Of a stretch of DNA of 64,000 nt, positions 44,738 to 53,001 are shown piece after piece. How positions within the stretch are numbered: the first letter of the stretch is position 1; each line of letters opens with the position of its first letter. The notes below the pieces were generated by a model. The model was given only the letters and a program-made list of their open reading frames with translations. It was not told the DNA's origin and did no database searches. A program made the translations under genes and the position numbers. Source of the stretch: Bradyrhizobium iriomotense (GTDB lineage Bacteria > Pseudomonadota > Alphaproteobacteria > Rhizobiales > Xanthobacteraceae); contig NZ_JAFCJZ010000002.1 in assembly GCF_018130765.1 (NCBI RefSeq), positions 124,001-188,000 of the forward strand, read 5' to 3'.

Positions 44738-45418
44738 ATGTCAGAACTTCATGTCGATGGACCGCTTCAACCGGGTGATCGCGCGCCGAACATCGTGCTG
44801 GACGCCATCACACGCGATGGAACGATCGCTCTCCAGGATTTTCGCGGACATAGTCCGATATTGATCGGCTTGTATCGAGGGCTGCACTGCCCGTTCTGTC
44901 GGCGCCATATCGCGGCACAGGCGCAACTCGACGCAGCCCTGCGCGACAAGGGCGTCGAAAGTCTCACGGTCGTGAATACGCCCATCGAGCGCGCGCGGCT
45001 CTACTTCCGCTATCATCCATTGCCCAATCTGCTCGCCGCGTCCGACCCCGAGCGGGTCTCGCACCGTGCGTTCGGCCTGCCCAATCTCGAGTTCACGGAG
45101 AACGAGACCGAGTGGCCGCGCAAGGTGGGCATGGATGTGATCCTGAGCATGCCAGTCGACATGCCCGGCGAATTGCCCGAGCCGATGATTCGGCCCGCGG
45201 CTGCCGAGTACCTCAACAACAAGGACGGCTACGAGATGATGGAGGCCGATCAGCGGATGGCGGCGACCGGTCAGGGCCAGCTGTTCGGCCAGTTCCTGCT
45301 CGATCGTGAGGGAATCGTGCGTTGGACCTTTACCGAAGTTCCTGAAGGCGGCCAGCGCATGTTCGGGGCTCCGAGCCCTCAGGAGTTGATGTCGGCCGCC
45401 TCGCAGGTGGCAAGCTAG
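44738..45418 (+). CDS. Thioredoxin-fold redoxin (AhpC/TSA-like)
   Basis: The protein has 226 residues with an AhpC/TSA-type fold (PGDRAPNIVLDA near 12, DFRGHSPILIGLYRGLHCPFCRRH near 35-58). The CPFC pair is a thioredoxin-like dithiol rather than the single peroxidatic Cys of peroxiredoxins. An AGGAGTT ribosome site stands eight bases before the start. It follows the cyclase by 21 bases and is probably cotranscribed. The reductant and target are not evident. Confidence 0.8.
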   Translation: MSELHVDGPLQPGDRAPNIVLDAITRDGTIALQDFRGHSPILIGLYRGLHCPFCRRHIAAQAQLDAALRDKGVESLTVVNTPIERARLYFRYHPLPNLLAASDPERVSHRAFGLPNLEFTENETEWPRKVGMDVILSMPVDMPGELPEPMIRPAAAEYLNNKDGYEMMEADQRMAATGQGQLFGQFLLDREGIVRWTFTEVPEGGQRMFGAPSPQELMSAASQVAS

Positions 45419-45435
45419 GCATCGCCGCCTGGTGA

Positions 45436-46275
45436 TTAACCCGCTACCTTCGGCCGTTTCTCGGCGAGCGCGGCCGCCATCGCCGAGATCAGCGGGCGCA
45501 TGAAATAGGCCTCATCGGCCGGCGACACGTCGGTGCGCAGGCCATGCGCGGCGAGCTCCCCCGACACCGCAGGGCCCACCGATGCAATCAGCGTCCGCTC
45601 CAACCCGGCGCGCAGCTTCGCCTCGCTGCCATGTGCCTTGGCGGCTTCGATCAGGCGGCGGACCTGGCCGAGATTGGTGAGCGCGATGGAGTCGATCCGT
45701 CCCTCCGCCATCTCGTCGATGGCGGCGACGATGTTGGCATCAGCGGCCTTGGAATCGTAGACATAGGGCAGCACGGTGTCGACCTCGGCGCCCTGCGCCG
45801 CGAGCGCGCTGGTCAGGGCGCCGTGGTCCTTGTCGGGATAGAGCTGCAGGCCGAGGCGCCGTCCCTTCAGGTCGAGCTTGCCCAGCATCTCGATCACGCC
45901 CTCGGTGGTCGGCTTCTCCGTGGTCTGCTGCGCCTCGAGCGAGATTTCACGCAGCGCCTTGCCGGGCTTCGGTCCGCGGGTGAATTTTCGCGATCCGGCG
46001 AGGGAGGCGACCAGGGCTTGATCGAGCCCGCGGGCCCGCGCGAGCTTCATGATCCGCCGCAGGCCTTCGCCGGTCATCAGCACGAGATCGTCAAAGGGCC
46101 TCTCGATGGCGCGGTGGATCCAGGCTTCGACGGGAGCGGGGTCCGGCGCATCGTGGATCGTGAACATCGGGCACTGGACGACATCGGCGCCTTGCTCGGC
46201 CAGGAGCTTCGAAAACTGCGCCTCCTCGCGTGTTTCCAGGATCAGGATGCGGGTGCCGTTCAAGCGGTCGGCCAT
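45436..46275 (-). CDS. hemD: Uroporphyrinogen-III synthase family protein (HemD-like)
   Basis: This 279-residue protein has the two-domain HEM4 fold. It opens ILILETREEAQFSKLLAEQGADVVQCP, similar to RVLVTRP...LxxxGaevv.P in HemD, and later has PYVYDSKAAD, SIALTNLGQVRRLIEAA and IASVGPAVSGELAAHGL, the usual HemD C-terminal motif IG..ta. HemD closes hydroxymethylbilane to uroporphyrinogen III. It is not next to hemC or other haem genes here, so it may instead be a specialised relative. It is convergent with the redoxin and divergent from purU. Confidence 0.72.
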   Translation of the reverse strand: MADRLNGTRILILETREEAQFSKLLAEQGADVVQCPMFTIHDAPDPAPVEAWIHRAIERPFDDLVLMTGEGLRRIMKLARARGLDQALVASLAGSRKFTRGPKPGKALREISLEAQQTTEKPTTEGVIEMLGKLDLKGRRLGLQLYPDKDHGALTSALAAQGAEVDTVLPYVYDSKAADANIVAAIDEMAEGRIDSIALTNLGQVRRLIEAAKAHGSEAKLRAGLERTLIASVGPAVSGELAAHGLRTDVSPADEAYFMRPLISAMAAALAEKRPKVAG

Positions 46276-46416
46276 GGGCGAGCTCCGGTATCAATCGCAA
46301 TGGTACGTTCATCCTGACTCTGCGCCCGGGATTGGCGCAAGGCCAGCGTCGGTGCTAGAGCAGGGCGCAAATCGCGGGGTGTTCCGCAGCCGTTGCACAA
46401 ACCTTCATCAAGACCC

Positions 46417-47280
46417 ATGCCCGATCATCAATATGTCCTGACCCTGTCCTGTCCAGATCGTCCCGGTATCGTCTCGGCGGTGTCGACCTTCCTGGCCCAT
46501 AATGGACAGAACATTCTCGACGCCCAGCAGTTCGACGACGTCGAGACCAAGAACTTCTTCATGCGCGTGGTGTTCACCGCGGCCGATCTTGCCGTGGAGC
46601 TCGCGGCGCTCCAGACCGGCTTTGCCGCGATCGCCGAGCGTTTCGGCATGGAGTGGCAGATGCGCGACCGCGCCGCGCATCGCAAGGTGATGCTGCTGGT
46701 GTCGAAGTCCGACCATTGCCTGGTCGACATCCTCTACCGCTGGCGCACCGGCGAGTTGCCGATGACGCTTGCGGCGATCGTCTCCAACCATCCGCGCGAG
46801 GTCTATGCCGGGCTCGACTTCGGCGGCATCCCGTTCCACCATTTGCCGGTGACCAAGGAGACCAAGCGGGAGCAGGAGGCGCAGATCATGGACCTCGTCG
46901 GCAAGACGAAGACCGATCTGGTGGTGCTCGCCCGCTACATGCAGATCCTGTCCGACGATCTCTCGGCAAAGCTTTCGGGACGCTGCATCAACATCCACCA
47001 CTCGTTCCTGCCCGGTTTCAAGGGCGCAAAACCCTATCACCAGGCGCATGAGCGCGGGGTGAAGCTGATCGGTGCCACCGCGCATTACGTCACGCGCGAC
47101 CTCGACGAGGGCCCGATCATCGACCAGGACGTCGAGCGCATCAGCCACCGCGACACACCGGAGGATCTCGTCCGCAAGGGCCGCGACATCGAGCGTCGCG
47201 TGCTCGCCCGCGCCATCCGCTACCATCTCGACGACCGCGTCATCCTCAACGGCCGCAAGACCGTGGTGTTCGTGGATTAG
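46417..47280 (+). CDS. purU: Formyltetrahydrofolate deformylase
   Basis: The protein has 287 residues from the ATG at 46417. An N-terminal ACT domain ([20 protein letters not shown] at 7-26) senses small ligands. The formyltransferase-like hydrolase domain follows: [57 protein letters not shown], and [13 protein letters not shown] with the catalytic Asn, His and Asp. The enzyme releases formate from 10-formyl-THF and balances one-carbon pools. Length and motifs are complete. Confidence 0.93.
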   Translation: MPDHQYVLTLSCPDRPGIVSAVSTFLAHNGQNILDAQQFDDVETKNFFMRVVFTAADLAVELAALQTGFAAIAERFGMEWQMRDRAAHRKVMLLVSKSDHCLVDILYRWRTGELPMTLAAIVSNHPREVYAGLDFGGIPFHHLPVTKETKREQEAQIMDLVGKTKTDLVVLARYMQILSDDLSAKLSGRCINIHHSFLPGFKGAKPYHQAHERGVKLIGATAHYVTRDLDEGPIIDQDVERISHRDTPEDLVRKGRDIERRVLARAIRYHLDDRVILNGRKTVVFVD

Positions 47281-47285
47281 GGCAC

Positions 47286-47365
47286 CGTCATTCCGGGGCG
47301 CGCGAAGCGCGAACCCGGAATCTCGAGATTCCGGGTCTGGTCCTTCGGACCATCCCGGAATGACG
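47286..47365. repeat. Extragenic palindromic repeat, family B copy 1
   Basis: Ends CGTCATTCCGGG and CCCGGAATGACG frame the unit, with an inner GAACCCGGAATCTCGAGATTCCGGGT. It is placed between purU and the lipoprotein gene, whose last codon begins only nine bases later. Two relatives lie at 49442-49535 and 60320-60412. Confidence 0.85.
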
Positions 47366-47373
47366 ATTGTCTC

Positions 47374-47667
47374 TCAGCGCACCGCGCCAGCTGACGTCGT
47401 CCCCGTCGCGCCCTTCTGCGCCTGCTCTTCCTTCTCGCGATCGGCCGCCGGCATCAGCCGCTTGCGCTCGCGCTCCTTCATGTAGGCGTCGTATTGCGGC
47501 GTGCCCGGTCGCGGCGGGGCATCGGCCGGCAGGCCGCCGGCCCATTGCGGGACGTAGTCGCCCATGCCGGCCGAGAGTTTCTCGTTGACCGTGCCGCAGC
47601 CTGCAAGGCTGGAAGCGAGCAGGGCGACTGCAGCAGCGATCGAAAGCGAACGGGAACGCATGGACAT
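47374..47667 (-). CDS. Small lipoprotein of unknown function
   Basis: The 97-residue protein has a lipoprotein signal peptide: a basic start (MSMRSRSLS), a hydrophobic core and the lipobox LAGC with the acylated Cys24. The mature part (GTVNEKLSAGMGDYVPQWAGGLPADAP region) is short, charged and probably flexible, ending in a KGATGTTSAGA tail. It should be anchored to the inner or outer membrane. No known family is recognised. The gene is divergent from operon 2 and separated from it by 583 bases. Confidence 0.78.
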   Translation of the reverse strand: MSMRSRSLSIAAAVALLASSLAGCGTVNEKLSAGMGDYVPQWAGGLPADAPPRPGTPQYDAYMKERERKRLMPAADREKEEQAQKGATGTTSAGAVR

Positions 47668-48250
47668 CTTCTAGGTCGTGCCCGATCGGGCGCGGGATGA
47701 GGGGGCGCCGGATAGGCGCCAGCGGCGAACTATAGCCCTCAACATGTAAAATTGGCCTATTCGAGGGTGGGCAAGGCTGTATACAAAGAAGGTATTATAA
47801 TAAGCAAATTTTGCCCTTGAAGGGGTAGGTTTAGCTGGTACGGTATACATCACGTATTTCCCCTTGGGTGAGCGTCACCCAAGTGGCCTCACCGCGAAGC
47901 AGGTGAGATGTCCAGATTCTGCAAATGAGAGGCGGAATCCTCCATCTACGGCGTCGCGCAGTCTTCATAAAATGGCGCCTCAACAACCACCGCCCAATCG
48001 GCCAGCGCCACGAGGGGCTTTTTCGTTGACAGGACCATTATATTTGTACAATCGTACAAATCTCTCCCTGTCGCCGTTGAGGCAGATCACGCGGCTTGCG
48101 CCGAATGGTCGCCCAACGTTCGATTGACAACGGGGTTGCAGAGGACGCCATGTGGCCGCGCGGCATGGCTTGTCCGTAAGTAAAGCGCGGCAAGGACCGG
48201 GCACTCGGTCCGGCTCACAAGAGGTCAGGAATGAAGGGGAGGGACATCTG
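47668..48250. other. Large AT-richer intergenic region between lipoprotein and binding-protein genes
   Basis: The region has no convincing gene. It is visibly less GC-rich than its surroundings, mainly 47750-47850. It contains a perfect hairpin CTTGGGTGA-GCG-TCACCCAAG (47863-47883), a second one with CTCACC/GGTGAG arms just after it, a TATAAT hexamer at 47796-47801, and the promoter/operator marked at 48026-48061. The two hairpins may belong to a small RNA or a leader; no riboswitch class that I know fits. Confidence 0.55.
48026..48061 (+). promoter_or_regulatory. Candidate promoter with overlapping palindromic operator for operon 2
   Basis: TTGACA (48026-48031) and TACAAT (48047-48052), separated by 15 bases, match the -35 and -10 consensus at six and five of six positions. 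The spacer is shorter than the ideal 17. An inverted repeat ATTTGTAC-AATC-GTACAAAT (48042-48061) with perfect 8-base arms overlaps the -10 box, as expected for a repressor site. It is about 190 bases upstream of the binding-protein ATG. Confidence 0.6.
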
Positions 48251-49429
48251 ATGTTCGAACGCAAGATTTTTTCACGCACCGCAGCGGTCGCTGCCATCGC
48301 GGGCCTCGCGGCCGTCGCGCCCGCCAAGGCGGAAGACACGGTGAAGGTCGGCCTGATCCTGCCGATGACCGGCGGCCAGGCCTCGACCGGCAAGCAGATC
48401 GAGAACGCGATCAAGCTCTACATGCAGCAGAAGGGCGACACCGTCGCGGGCAAGAAGGTCGAGATCATCGTCAAGGACGACGCTGCGATCCCCGACAAGA
48501 CCAAGACCGCCGCGCAGGAGCTGATCGTCAACGACAAGGTCAACTTCATCGCCGGCTTCGGCGTGACGCCGGCAGCGCTTGCCGCCGCGCCGCTGGCGAC
48601 GCAGGCCAAGATTCCGGAAGTCGTGATGGCGGCCGGCACCTCGATCATCACCGAGCGCTCCCCCTATATCGTGCGCACCAGCTTCACGCTGGCGCAGTCC
48701 TCGACCATCATCGCCGACTGGGCGGTGAGGAACGGCATCAAGAAGGTGGCGACGCTGACCTCGGACTACGCGCCGGGCAATGACGCGCTCAACTTCTTCA
48801 AGCAGAACTTCACCGCGGGCGGCGGTGAAGTGGTCGAAGAGGTGAAGACCCCGCTCGCCAACCCGGACTTCGCGCCGTTCCTGCAGCGCATGAAGGACGC
48901 CAAGCCCGACGCGATCTTCGTGTTCGTGCCGGCCGGCCAGGGCGGCAACTTCATGAAGCAATATGCCGAGCGTGGTCTCGACAAGGCCGGCATCAAGGTG
49001 ATCGGGCCGGGCGACGTCACGGACGACGACCTGCTCAACAACATGGGCGACGCAGTGCTCGGCACGGTCACCGCGCATCTCTACTCCGCAGCGCATCCGT
49101 CCGCGATGAACAAGGACTTCGTCGCTGCCTACAAGAAGGCCTTCGGCAACCGTCCCGGCTTCATGGCCGTGAGCGGCTATGACGGCATCCACCTGATCTA
49201 CGAGGCGCTGAAGAAGACCGGTGGCGACACCAACGGCGACAAGCTGATCGAGGCGATGAAGGGCCAGAAGTGGGAGAGCCCGCGCGGTCCGATCTCGATC
49301 GACCCCGAGACCCGCGACATCGTGCAGAACATCTACATCCGCAAGGTCGAGAAGGTCGACGGCGAGCTCTACAATGTCGAGTTCGCGACCTTCGAGGCCG
49401 TCAAGGATCTCGGCAAGACCAAGAAGTGA
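48251..49429 (+). CDS. Periplasmic ABC substrate-binding protein (Liv/type 1 family), operon 2
   Basis: The protein has 392 residues from the ATG at 48251, preceded by GGGAGGG. It has a signal peptide ending AAVAPAKA/EDTVKVG near residue 27. The mature part has LILPMTGGQASTGKQIENAI near 36, GFGVTPAALAAAPLA near 108 and FMAVSGYDGIHLIYEA near 305, all typical of Liv-type binding proteins. The real ligand is unknown. It is first in the operon binding protein-livH-livM-livG-livF-metE-like, with a family B repeat between it and livH. Confidence 0.9.
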   Translation: MFERKIFSRTAAVAAIAGLAAVAPAKAEDTVKVGLILPMTGGQASTGKQIENAIKLYMQQKGDTVAGKKVEIIVKDDAAIPDKTKTAAQELIVNDKVNFIAGFGVTPAALAAAPLATQAKIPEVVMAAGTSIITERSPYIVRTSFTLAQSSTIIADWAVRNGIKKVATLTSDYAPGNDALNFFKQNFTAGGGEVVEEVKTPLANPDFAPFLQRMKDAKPDAIFVFVPAGQGGNFMKQYAERGLDKAGIKVIGPGDVTDDDLLNNMGDAVLGTVTAHLYSAAHPSAMNKDFVAAYKKAFGNRPGFMAVSGYDGIHLIYEALKKTGGDTNGDKLIEAMKGQKWESPRGPISIDPETRDIVQNIYIRKVEKVDGELYNVEFATFEAVKDLGKTKK

Positions 49430-49441
49430 CGCGCGAAAGCG

Positions 49442-49535
49442 CGTCATCCCCGAGTGCGCTTAGCGCGCATCGGGGATCTCGAAGTTGTTGAAGCGAGATT
49501 CCGGGTTCAGCGCCCCGCGCTGCCCCGGAATGACG
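49442..49535. repeat. Extragenic palindromic repeat, family B copy 2
   Basis: Ends CGTCATCCCCGAG and CCCCGGAATGACG with an inner GATCTCGAAG...GAGATTCCGGGTT. It is more diverged than copies 1 and 3. It occupies the gap between the binding-protein gene and livH of operon 2. Confidence 0.75.
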
Positions 49536-49563
49536 AGCGTCCACCAGGAACGATCTACCCTCG

Positions 49564-50433
49564 ATGACCTCTATCCTCACCAACCTGTTCGATGGCGTTG
49601 CCTACGGCATGCTGCTGTTCGTGCTCGCCTGCGGGCTTGCGGTCACGCTCGGCCTGATGAACTTCGTCAACCTCGCCCATGGCGCCTTCGCGATGACAGG
49701 CGGCTATGTCTGCATGGTGCTGGTCAACCGGATGGGCTGGCCGTTCTTCGCCGCGCTGCCGCTCGCCTTCGTCTCATCAGCTGCAATCGGCATCGCACTG
49801 GAGCGCACGCTCTACCGCCACCTCTACACGCGGAGCCATCTCGACCAGGTGCTGTTCACCATCGGCCTGACCTTCATGTCGGTCGCGGCCGTCGACTACA
49901 TCCAGGGCTCGTCGCGCGTGTTCATCAATTTGCCGGCCGCGCTCCAAGGCCAGTTCGACGTGTTCGGCGTTGGCATCGGCCGCTACCGGTTGATGATCAT
50001 CGTGATCTGCGGCCTGCTCACCATCGGGCTTCAGATGGTGCTGGCCAAAACCCGTTTCGGCAGCCGCCTGCGCGCTGCGGTCGATGACCCGCGCGCCGCC
50101 AGCGGCCTCGGCATCAACGTGCCGCAGGTGTTCGCCTTCACCTTTGCCTTCGGTTGCGGGCTCGCCGGTCTCGGCGGTGCGCTCAGCGCCGAGATCCTCG
50201 GTCTCGATCCGTATTTCCCGCTGAAGTTCATGATCTACTTCCTGATCGTGGTCACTGTCGGCGGCTCCTCCTCGATAACTGGTCCGTTCCTGGCCTCGCT
50301 CCTGCTCGGCATCGGCGATGTCGCCGGCAAATATTACGTGCCGAAGATGGGACCCTTCGTGATCTACACCATGATGATCGTGATCCTGATCTGGCGCCCG
50401 AACGGCCTGTTCGGCCGCACGGCTGCGCGTTGA
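49564..50433 (+). CDS. livH: Liv-type ABC transporter permease (LivH-like), operon 2
   Basis: A 289-residue protein with eight or nine helices. VAYGMLLFVLACGLAVTLGLMNFVNLAHGAFAM near 10-42 carries the LivH block (NFVNLAHGAFA), LRAAVDDPRAASGLGINV is the cytoplasmic loop, and FLIVVTVGGSSSITGPFLASLLLG follows near 220. The RPNGLFGRTA end is usual. It precedes LivM by eight bases. Confidence 0.9.
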   Translation: MTSILTNLFDGVAYGMLLFVLACGLAVTLGLMNFVNLAHGAFAMTGGYVCMVLVNRMGWPFFAALPLAFVSSAAIGIALERTLYRHLYTRSHLDQVLFTIGLTFMSVAAVDYIQGSSRVFINLPAALQGQFDVFGVGIGRYRLMIIVICGLLTIGLQMVLAKTRFGSRLRAAVDDPRAASGLGINVPQVFAFTFAFGCGLAGLGGALSAEILGLDPYFPLKFMIYFLIVVTVGGSSSITGPFLASLLLGIGDVAGKYYVPKMGPFVIYTMMIVILIWRPNGLFGRTAAR

Positions 50434-50441
50434 GTTCGCCG

Positions 50442-51470
50442 ATGACCGCTGCTTCCGACGTCGGGTATCACGCCCAGCGCCAGGCGCGCTGGCACTATGG
50501 CGAAGTCGCTTTCTGGCTCATCGTGCTGGCCTGCGGCTTTCTGTTTCCCACGCGCTATCTGATCATGACCGACATCCTGCGGCTGGCGCTGTTCACGATG
50601 TCGCTCGATCTGATCCTCGGCTATGCCGGCATCGTCTCGCTCGGCCACGCCGCCTTCTTCGGTGTCGGCGCCTATGCCGCGGGGTTGCTGGCGCTGCACG
50701 GCATCGTCAACGAGCCGGTGCTCGCGCTCATCGTCGCAGGCCTTGCCGCGATGGTGCTCGGTTTCGCCACCAGTTTCCTGGTGATCCGCGGCGTTGACCT
50801 GACCCGCCTGATGGTGACGCTCGGCATCGCGCTGCTGCTCGAAGCGCTCGCCGAGCGCTTCTCCAACATCACCGGCGGCACCGATGGCCTGCAGGGCATC
50901 GAGATCCAGCCGATCTTCGGAGCGTTTGCCTTCGACATGTTTGGCAAGACCGGCTTCTTCTATTCGCTCGCCGTCCTGTTCCTCCTGTTCCTGCTCGCCC
51001 GCCGCGTCGTGCATTCGCCGTTCGGACTGTCGCTGCGCGCGATCAAGAACAATGCGCTGCGGGCTGCCGCCATCGGCATCCCCGTCAACCGCCGCCTGAT
51101 CGCGATCTACACGCTGGCAGCATTCTATGCCGGCATTGCTGGGGCGCTGTTCACCCAGACCACCGCGATCGCCTCCCTCGACGTGTTCGCCTTCGAGCGC
51201 TCCGCCGACCTGATGCTGGTCCTCGTGATCGGCGGCACCGGTTATCTCTATGGCGGGCTGATCGGCGCGGTGGTGTTCCGCATGCTCCAGGAATTGTTCT
51301 CCACCATCACGCCGCAATACTGGCAGTTCTGGATCGGCCTCGTGCTGGTCGTGATCGTGCTGGTCGGCCGCCAGCGGCTGCACCGTTGGGTGCTGTATGT
51401 GCCCAACCTCGTGATCAAGCAGGTCGCCGGGCGCAAGGCCGTCGTGGCCGTGCCGGAGAACGACGCATGA
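50442..51470 (+). CDS. livM: Liv-type ABC transporter permease (LivM-like), operon 2
   Basis: The protein has 342 residues from the ATG at 50442. It has a cytoplasmic start of about 20 residues, then helices with LILGYAGIVSLGHAAFFGVGAY near 50-71 (LivM block), FGLSLRAIKNNALRAAAIGIPVNR as the loop contacting the ATPases, and LMLVLVIGGTGYLYGGLIGAVVF near 255-277. It overlaps LivG by four bases (ATGA). Confidence 0.9.
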   Translation: MTAASDVGYHAQRQARWHYGEVAFWLIVLACGFLFPTRYLIMTDILRLALFTMSLDLILGYAGIVSLGHAAFFGVGAYAAGLLALHGIVNEPVLALIVAGLAAMVLGFATSFLVIRGVDLTRLMVTLGIALLLEALAERFSNITGGTDGLQGIEIQPIFGAFAFDMFGKTGFFYSLAVLFLLFLLARRVVHSPFGLSLRAIKNNALRAAAIGIPVNRRLIAIYTLAAFYAGIAGALFTQTTAIASLDVFAFERSADLMLVLVIGGTGYLYGGLIGAVVFRMLQELFSTITPQYWQFWIGLVLVVIVLVGRQRLHRWVLYVPNLVIKQVAGRKAVVAVPENDA

Positions 51471-52222
51471 CCATCGCGCTCGAAACCCGGAATCTCGAAA
51501 AGCAGTTCGGTGGCCTGCGCGTCACCCGCGACCTGTCCTTGAAAATCGAGCAGGGCGCCCGCCATGCGCTGATTGGCCCCAACGGCGCCGGCAAGACCAC
51601 GGTGATCAACCAGCTCACCGGTGTGCTGAAGCCGAACTCGGGCCGCATCCTGCTCGAAGGCCAGGACATCACCGACCTGCCCGTGCACAAGCGCGTGCTG
51701 CGCGGCCTGTCGCGCACCTTCCAGATCAACCAGCTCTATCCCGACCTGACCCCGCTCGAGACCATCGGTCTCGCGGTCTCAGAGCGCCTCGGCCACGGCG
51801 GCGACTGGTGGCGGCGGATGGGGACGCGCAGCGACGTCAACGGCGAGATCGCCGAGCTGCTGACACGCTTCCATCTGCTTGACGTCATGAACGAAGAGAC
51901 CGTGACGTTGCCCTACGGCAAGCAGCGCCTGCTCGAGATCGCGGTCGCCATTGCTGCCAAGCCGCGCGTGCTGCTGCTCGACGAGCCCGCCGCCGGCGTG
52001 CCCGAAAGCGAGCGCCACGATATTCTCGCCGTCGTCGGCGCGCTACCGCGCGACGTCACGGTGCTGCTGATCGAGCACGACATGGATCTCGTCTTCTCCT
52101 TTGCCGACCGCATCTCGGTGCTGGTCTCCGGCGCGCTGCTCACCGAGGGCCCGCCCGAGCAGGTCGCGCGCGATCCGCAGGTGAAGGCGGTCTATCTCGG
52201 CGAGGAGGCGGTCAATGTCTGA
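51467..52222 (+). CDS. livG: Liv-type ABC transporter ATP-binding protein (LivG-like), operon 2
   Basis: The 251-residue ATPase has Walker A GPNGAGKTT near 36, GLSRTFQINQLYPDLT near 85 (LivG loop), LPYGKQRLLEIAVAIA as a degenerate signature, VLLLDEPAAGVPESERHD as Walker B and EHDMDLVFSFADR as switch. PYGKQ in place of LSGGQ is usual for LivG. It overlaps LivF by eight bases. Confidence 0.9.
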   Translation: MTIALETRNLEKQFGGLRVTRDLSLKIEQGARHALIGPNGAGKTTVINQLTGVLKPNSGRILLEGQDITDLPVHKRVLRGLSRTFQINQLYPDLTPLETIGLAVSERLGHGGDWWRRMGTRSDVNGEIAELLTRFHLLDVMNEETVTLPYGKQRLLEIAVAIAAKPRVLLLDEPAAGVPESERHDILAVVGALPRDVTVLLIEHDMDLVFSFADRISVLVSGALLTEGPPEQVARDPQVKAVYLGEEAVNV

Positions 52223-52931
52223 CCTACTCGCAATCGATGCACTTCGCGCCGGCTACGGCGAGGCCGTGGTTTTGCCGAAGATGTCCCTGCGCCTTGCGGA
52301 GGGGCAGGTGCTCGCGCTGCTCGGCCGTAACGGCACCGGTAAGACCACGCTGATCAATTCCATCGTCGGCGTCACCCGCCGCTTCTCCGGCACCGTCGCG
52401 CTGGCCGGCACCGACGTCACCACCTTGCGGCCCGATCAGCGGGCGCGCGCCGGCATCGGCTGGGTGCCACAGGAGCGCAACATCTTCCGCTCGCTCACCG
52501 TCGAGGAGAACATGACGGCGGTGGCCCAGCCCGGTCCCTGGACGGTGGAGAAGGTCTACGAGATGTTCCCGCGGCTGAAGGAGCGGCGGACCAATTTCGG
52601 CAACCAGCTCTCCGGCGGCGAACAGCAGATGCTGGCGATCGGCCGCGCGCTGACCCTCAATCCGAAGGTCCTGCTGCTGGACGAGCCGACCGAGGGCCTC
52701 GCCCCCATCATCGTCGAGGAGCTGCTCAAGGCGATCGGGACCATCACCCGGGCAGGGGGCATCTGCTCGATCATCGTCGAGCAGAATGCCCAAAAGATTC
52801 TGGGGCTCGCCGACCGCGTTGTGATATTGGAGCGCGGAACGATCGTCCACGACGCCCCGAGCGCCGCGCTGAAGGCCGACCCCTCGGTCCTGGAGCGCCA
52901 CCTCGGCGTCGCAGGGGCGGCGGCCCACTGA
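52215..52931 (+). CDS. livF: Liv-type ABC transporter ATP-binding protein (LivF-like), operon 2
   Basis: The 238-residue ATPase has Walker A GRNGTGKTT near 35, an LSGGEQQMLAIGRAL signature near 135, Walker B VLLLDEPTEGLAPIIVEE and EQNAQKILGLADR. It completes the four-subunit importer of operon 2. A 70-base gap with a weak hairpin separates it from the MetE-like gene. Confidence 0.9.
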   Translation: MSDLLAIDALRAGYGEAVVLPKMSLRLAEGQVLALLGRNGTGKTTLINSIVGVTRRFSGTVALAGTDVTTLRPDQRARAGIGWVPQERNIFRSLTVEENMTAVAQPGPWTVEKVYEMFPRLKERRTNFGNQLSGGEQQMLAIGRALTLNPKVLLLDEPTEGLAPIIVEELLKAIGTITRAGGICSIIVEQNAQKILGLADRVVILERGTIVHDAPSAALKADPSVLERHLGVAGAAAH

Positions 52932-53001
52932 TCTCCGCCTCTCCTCGCAAGCGGGGCGAGGCAGTAAAAATTGTGCCGACTGAAATTCGGGAGAAACAAG
53001 A

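Noticed and set aside
52932..53001. Hairpin CCTCGC...GCGAGG between livF and the MetE-like gene as terminator
   Set aside because: Short stem and no T-tract; it does not meet the usual terminator pattern, and no SAM-II core is present.
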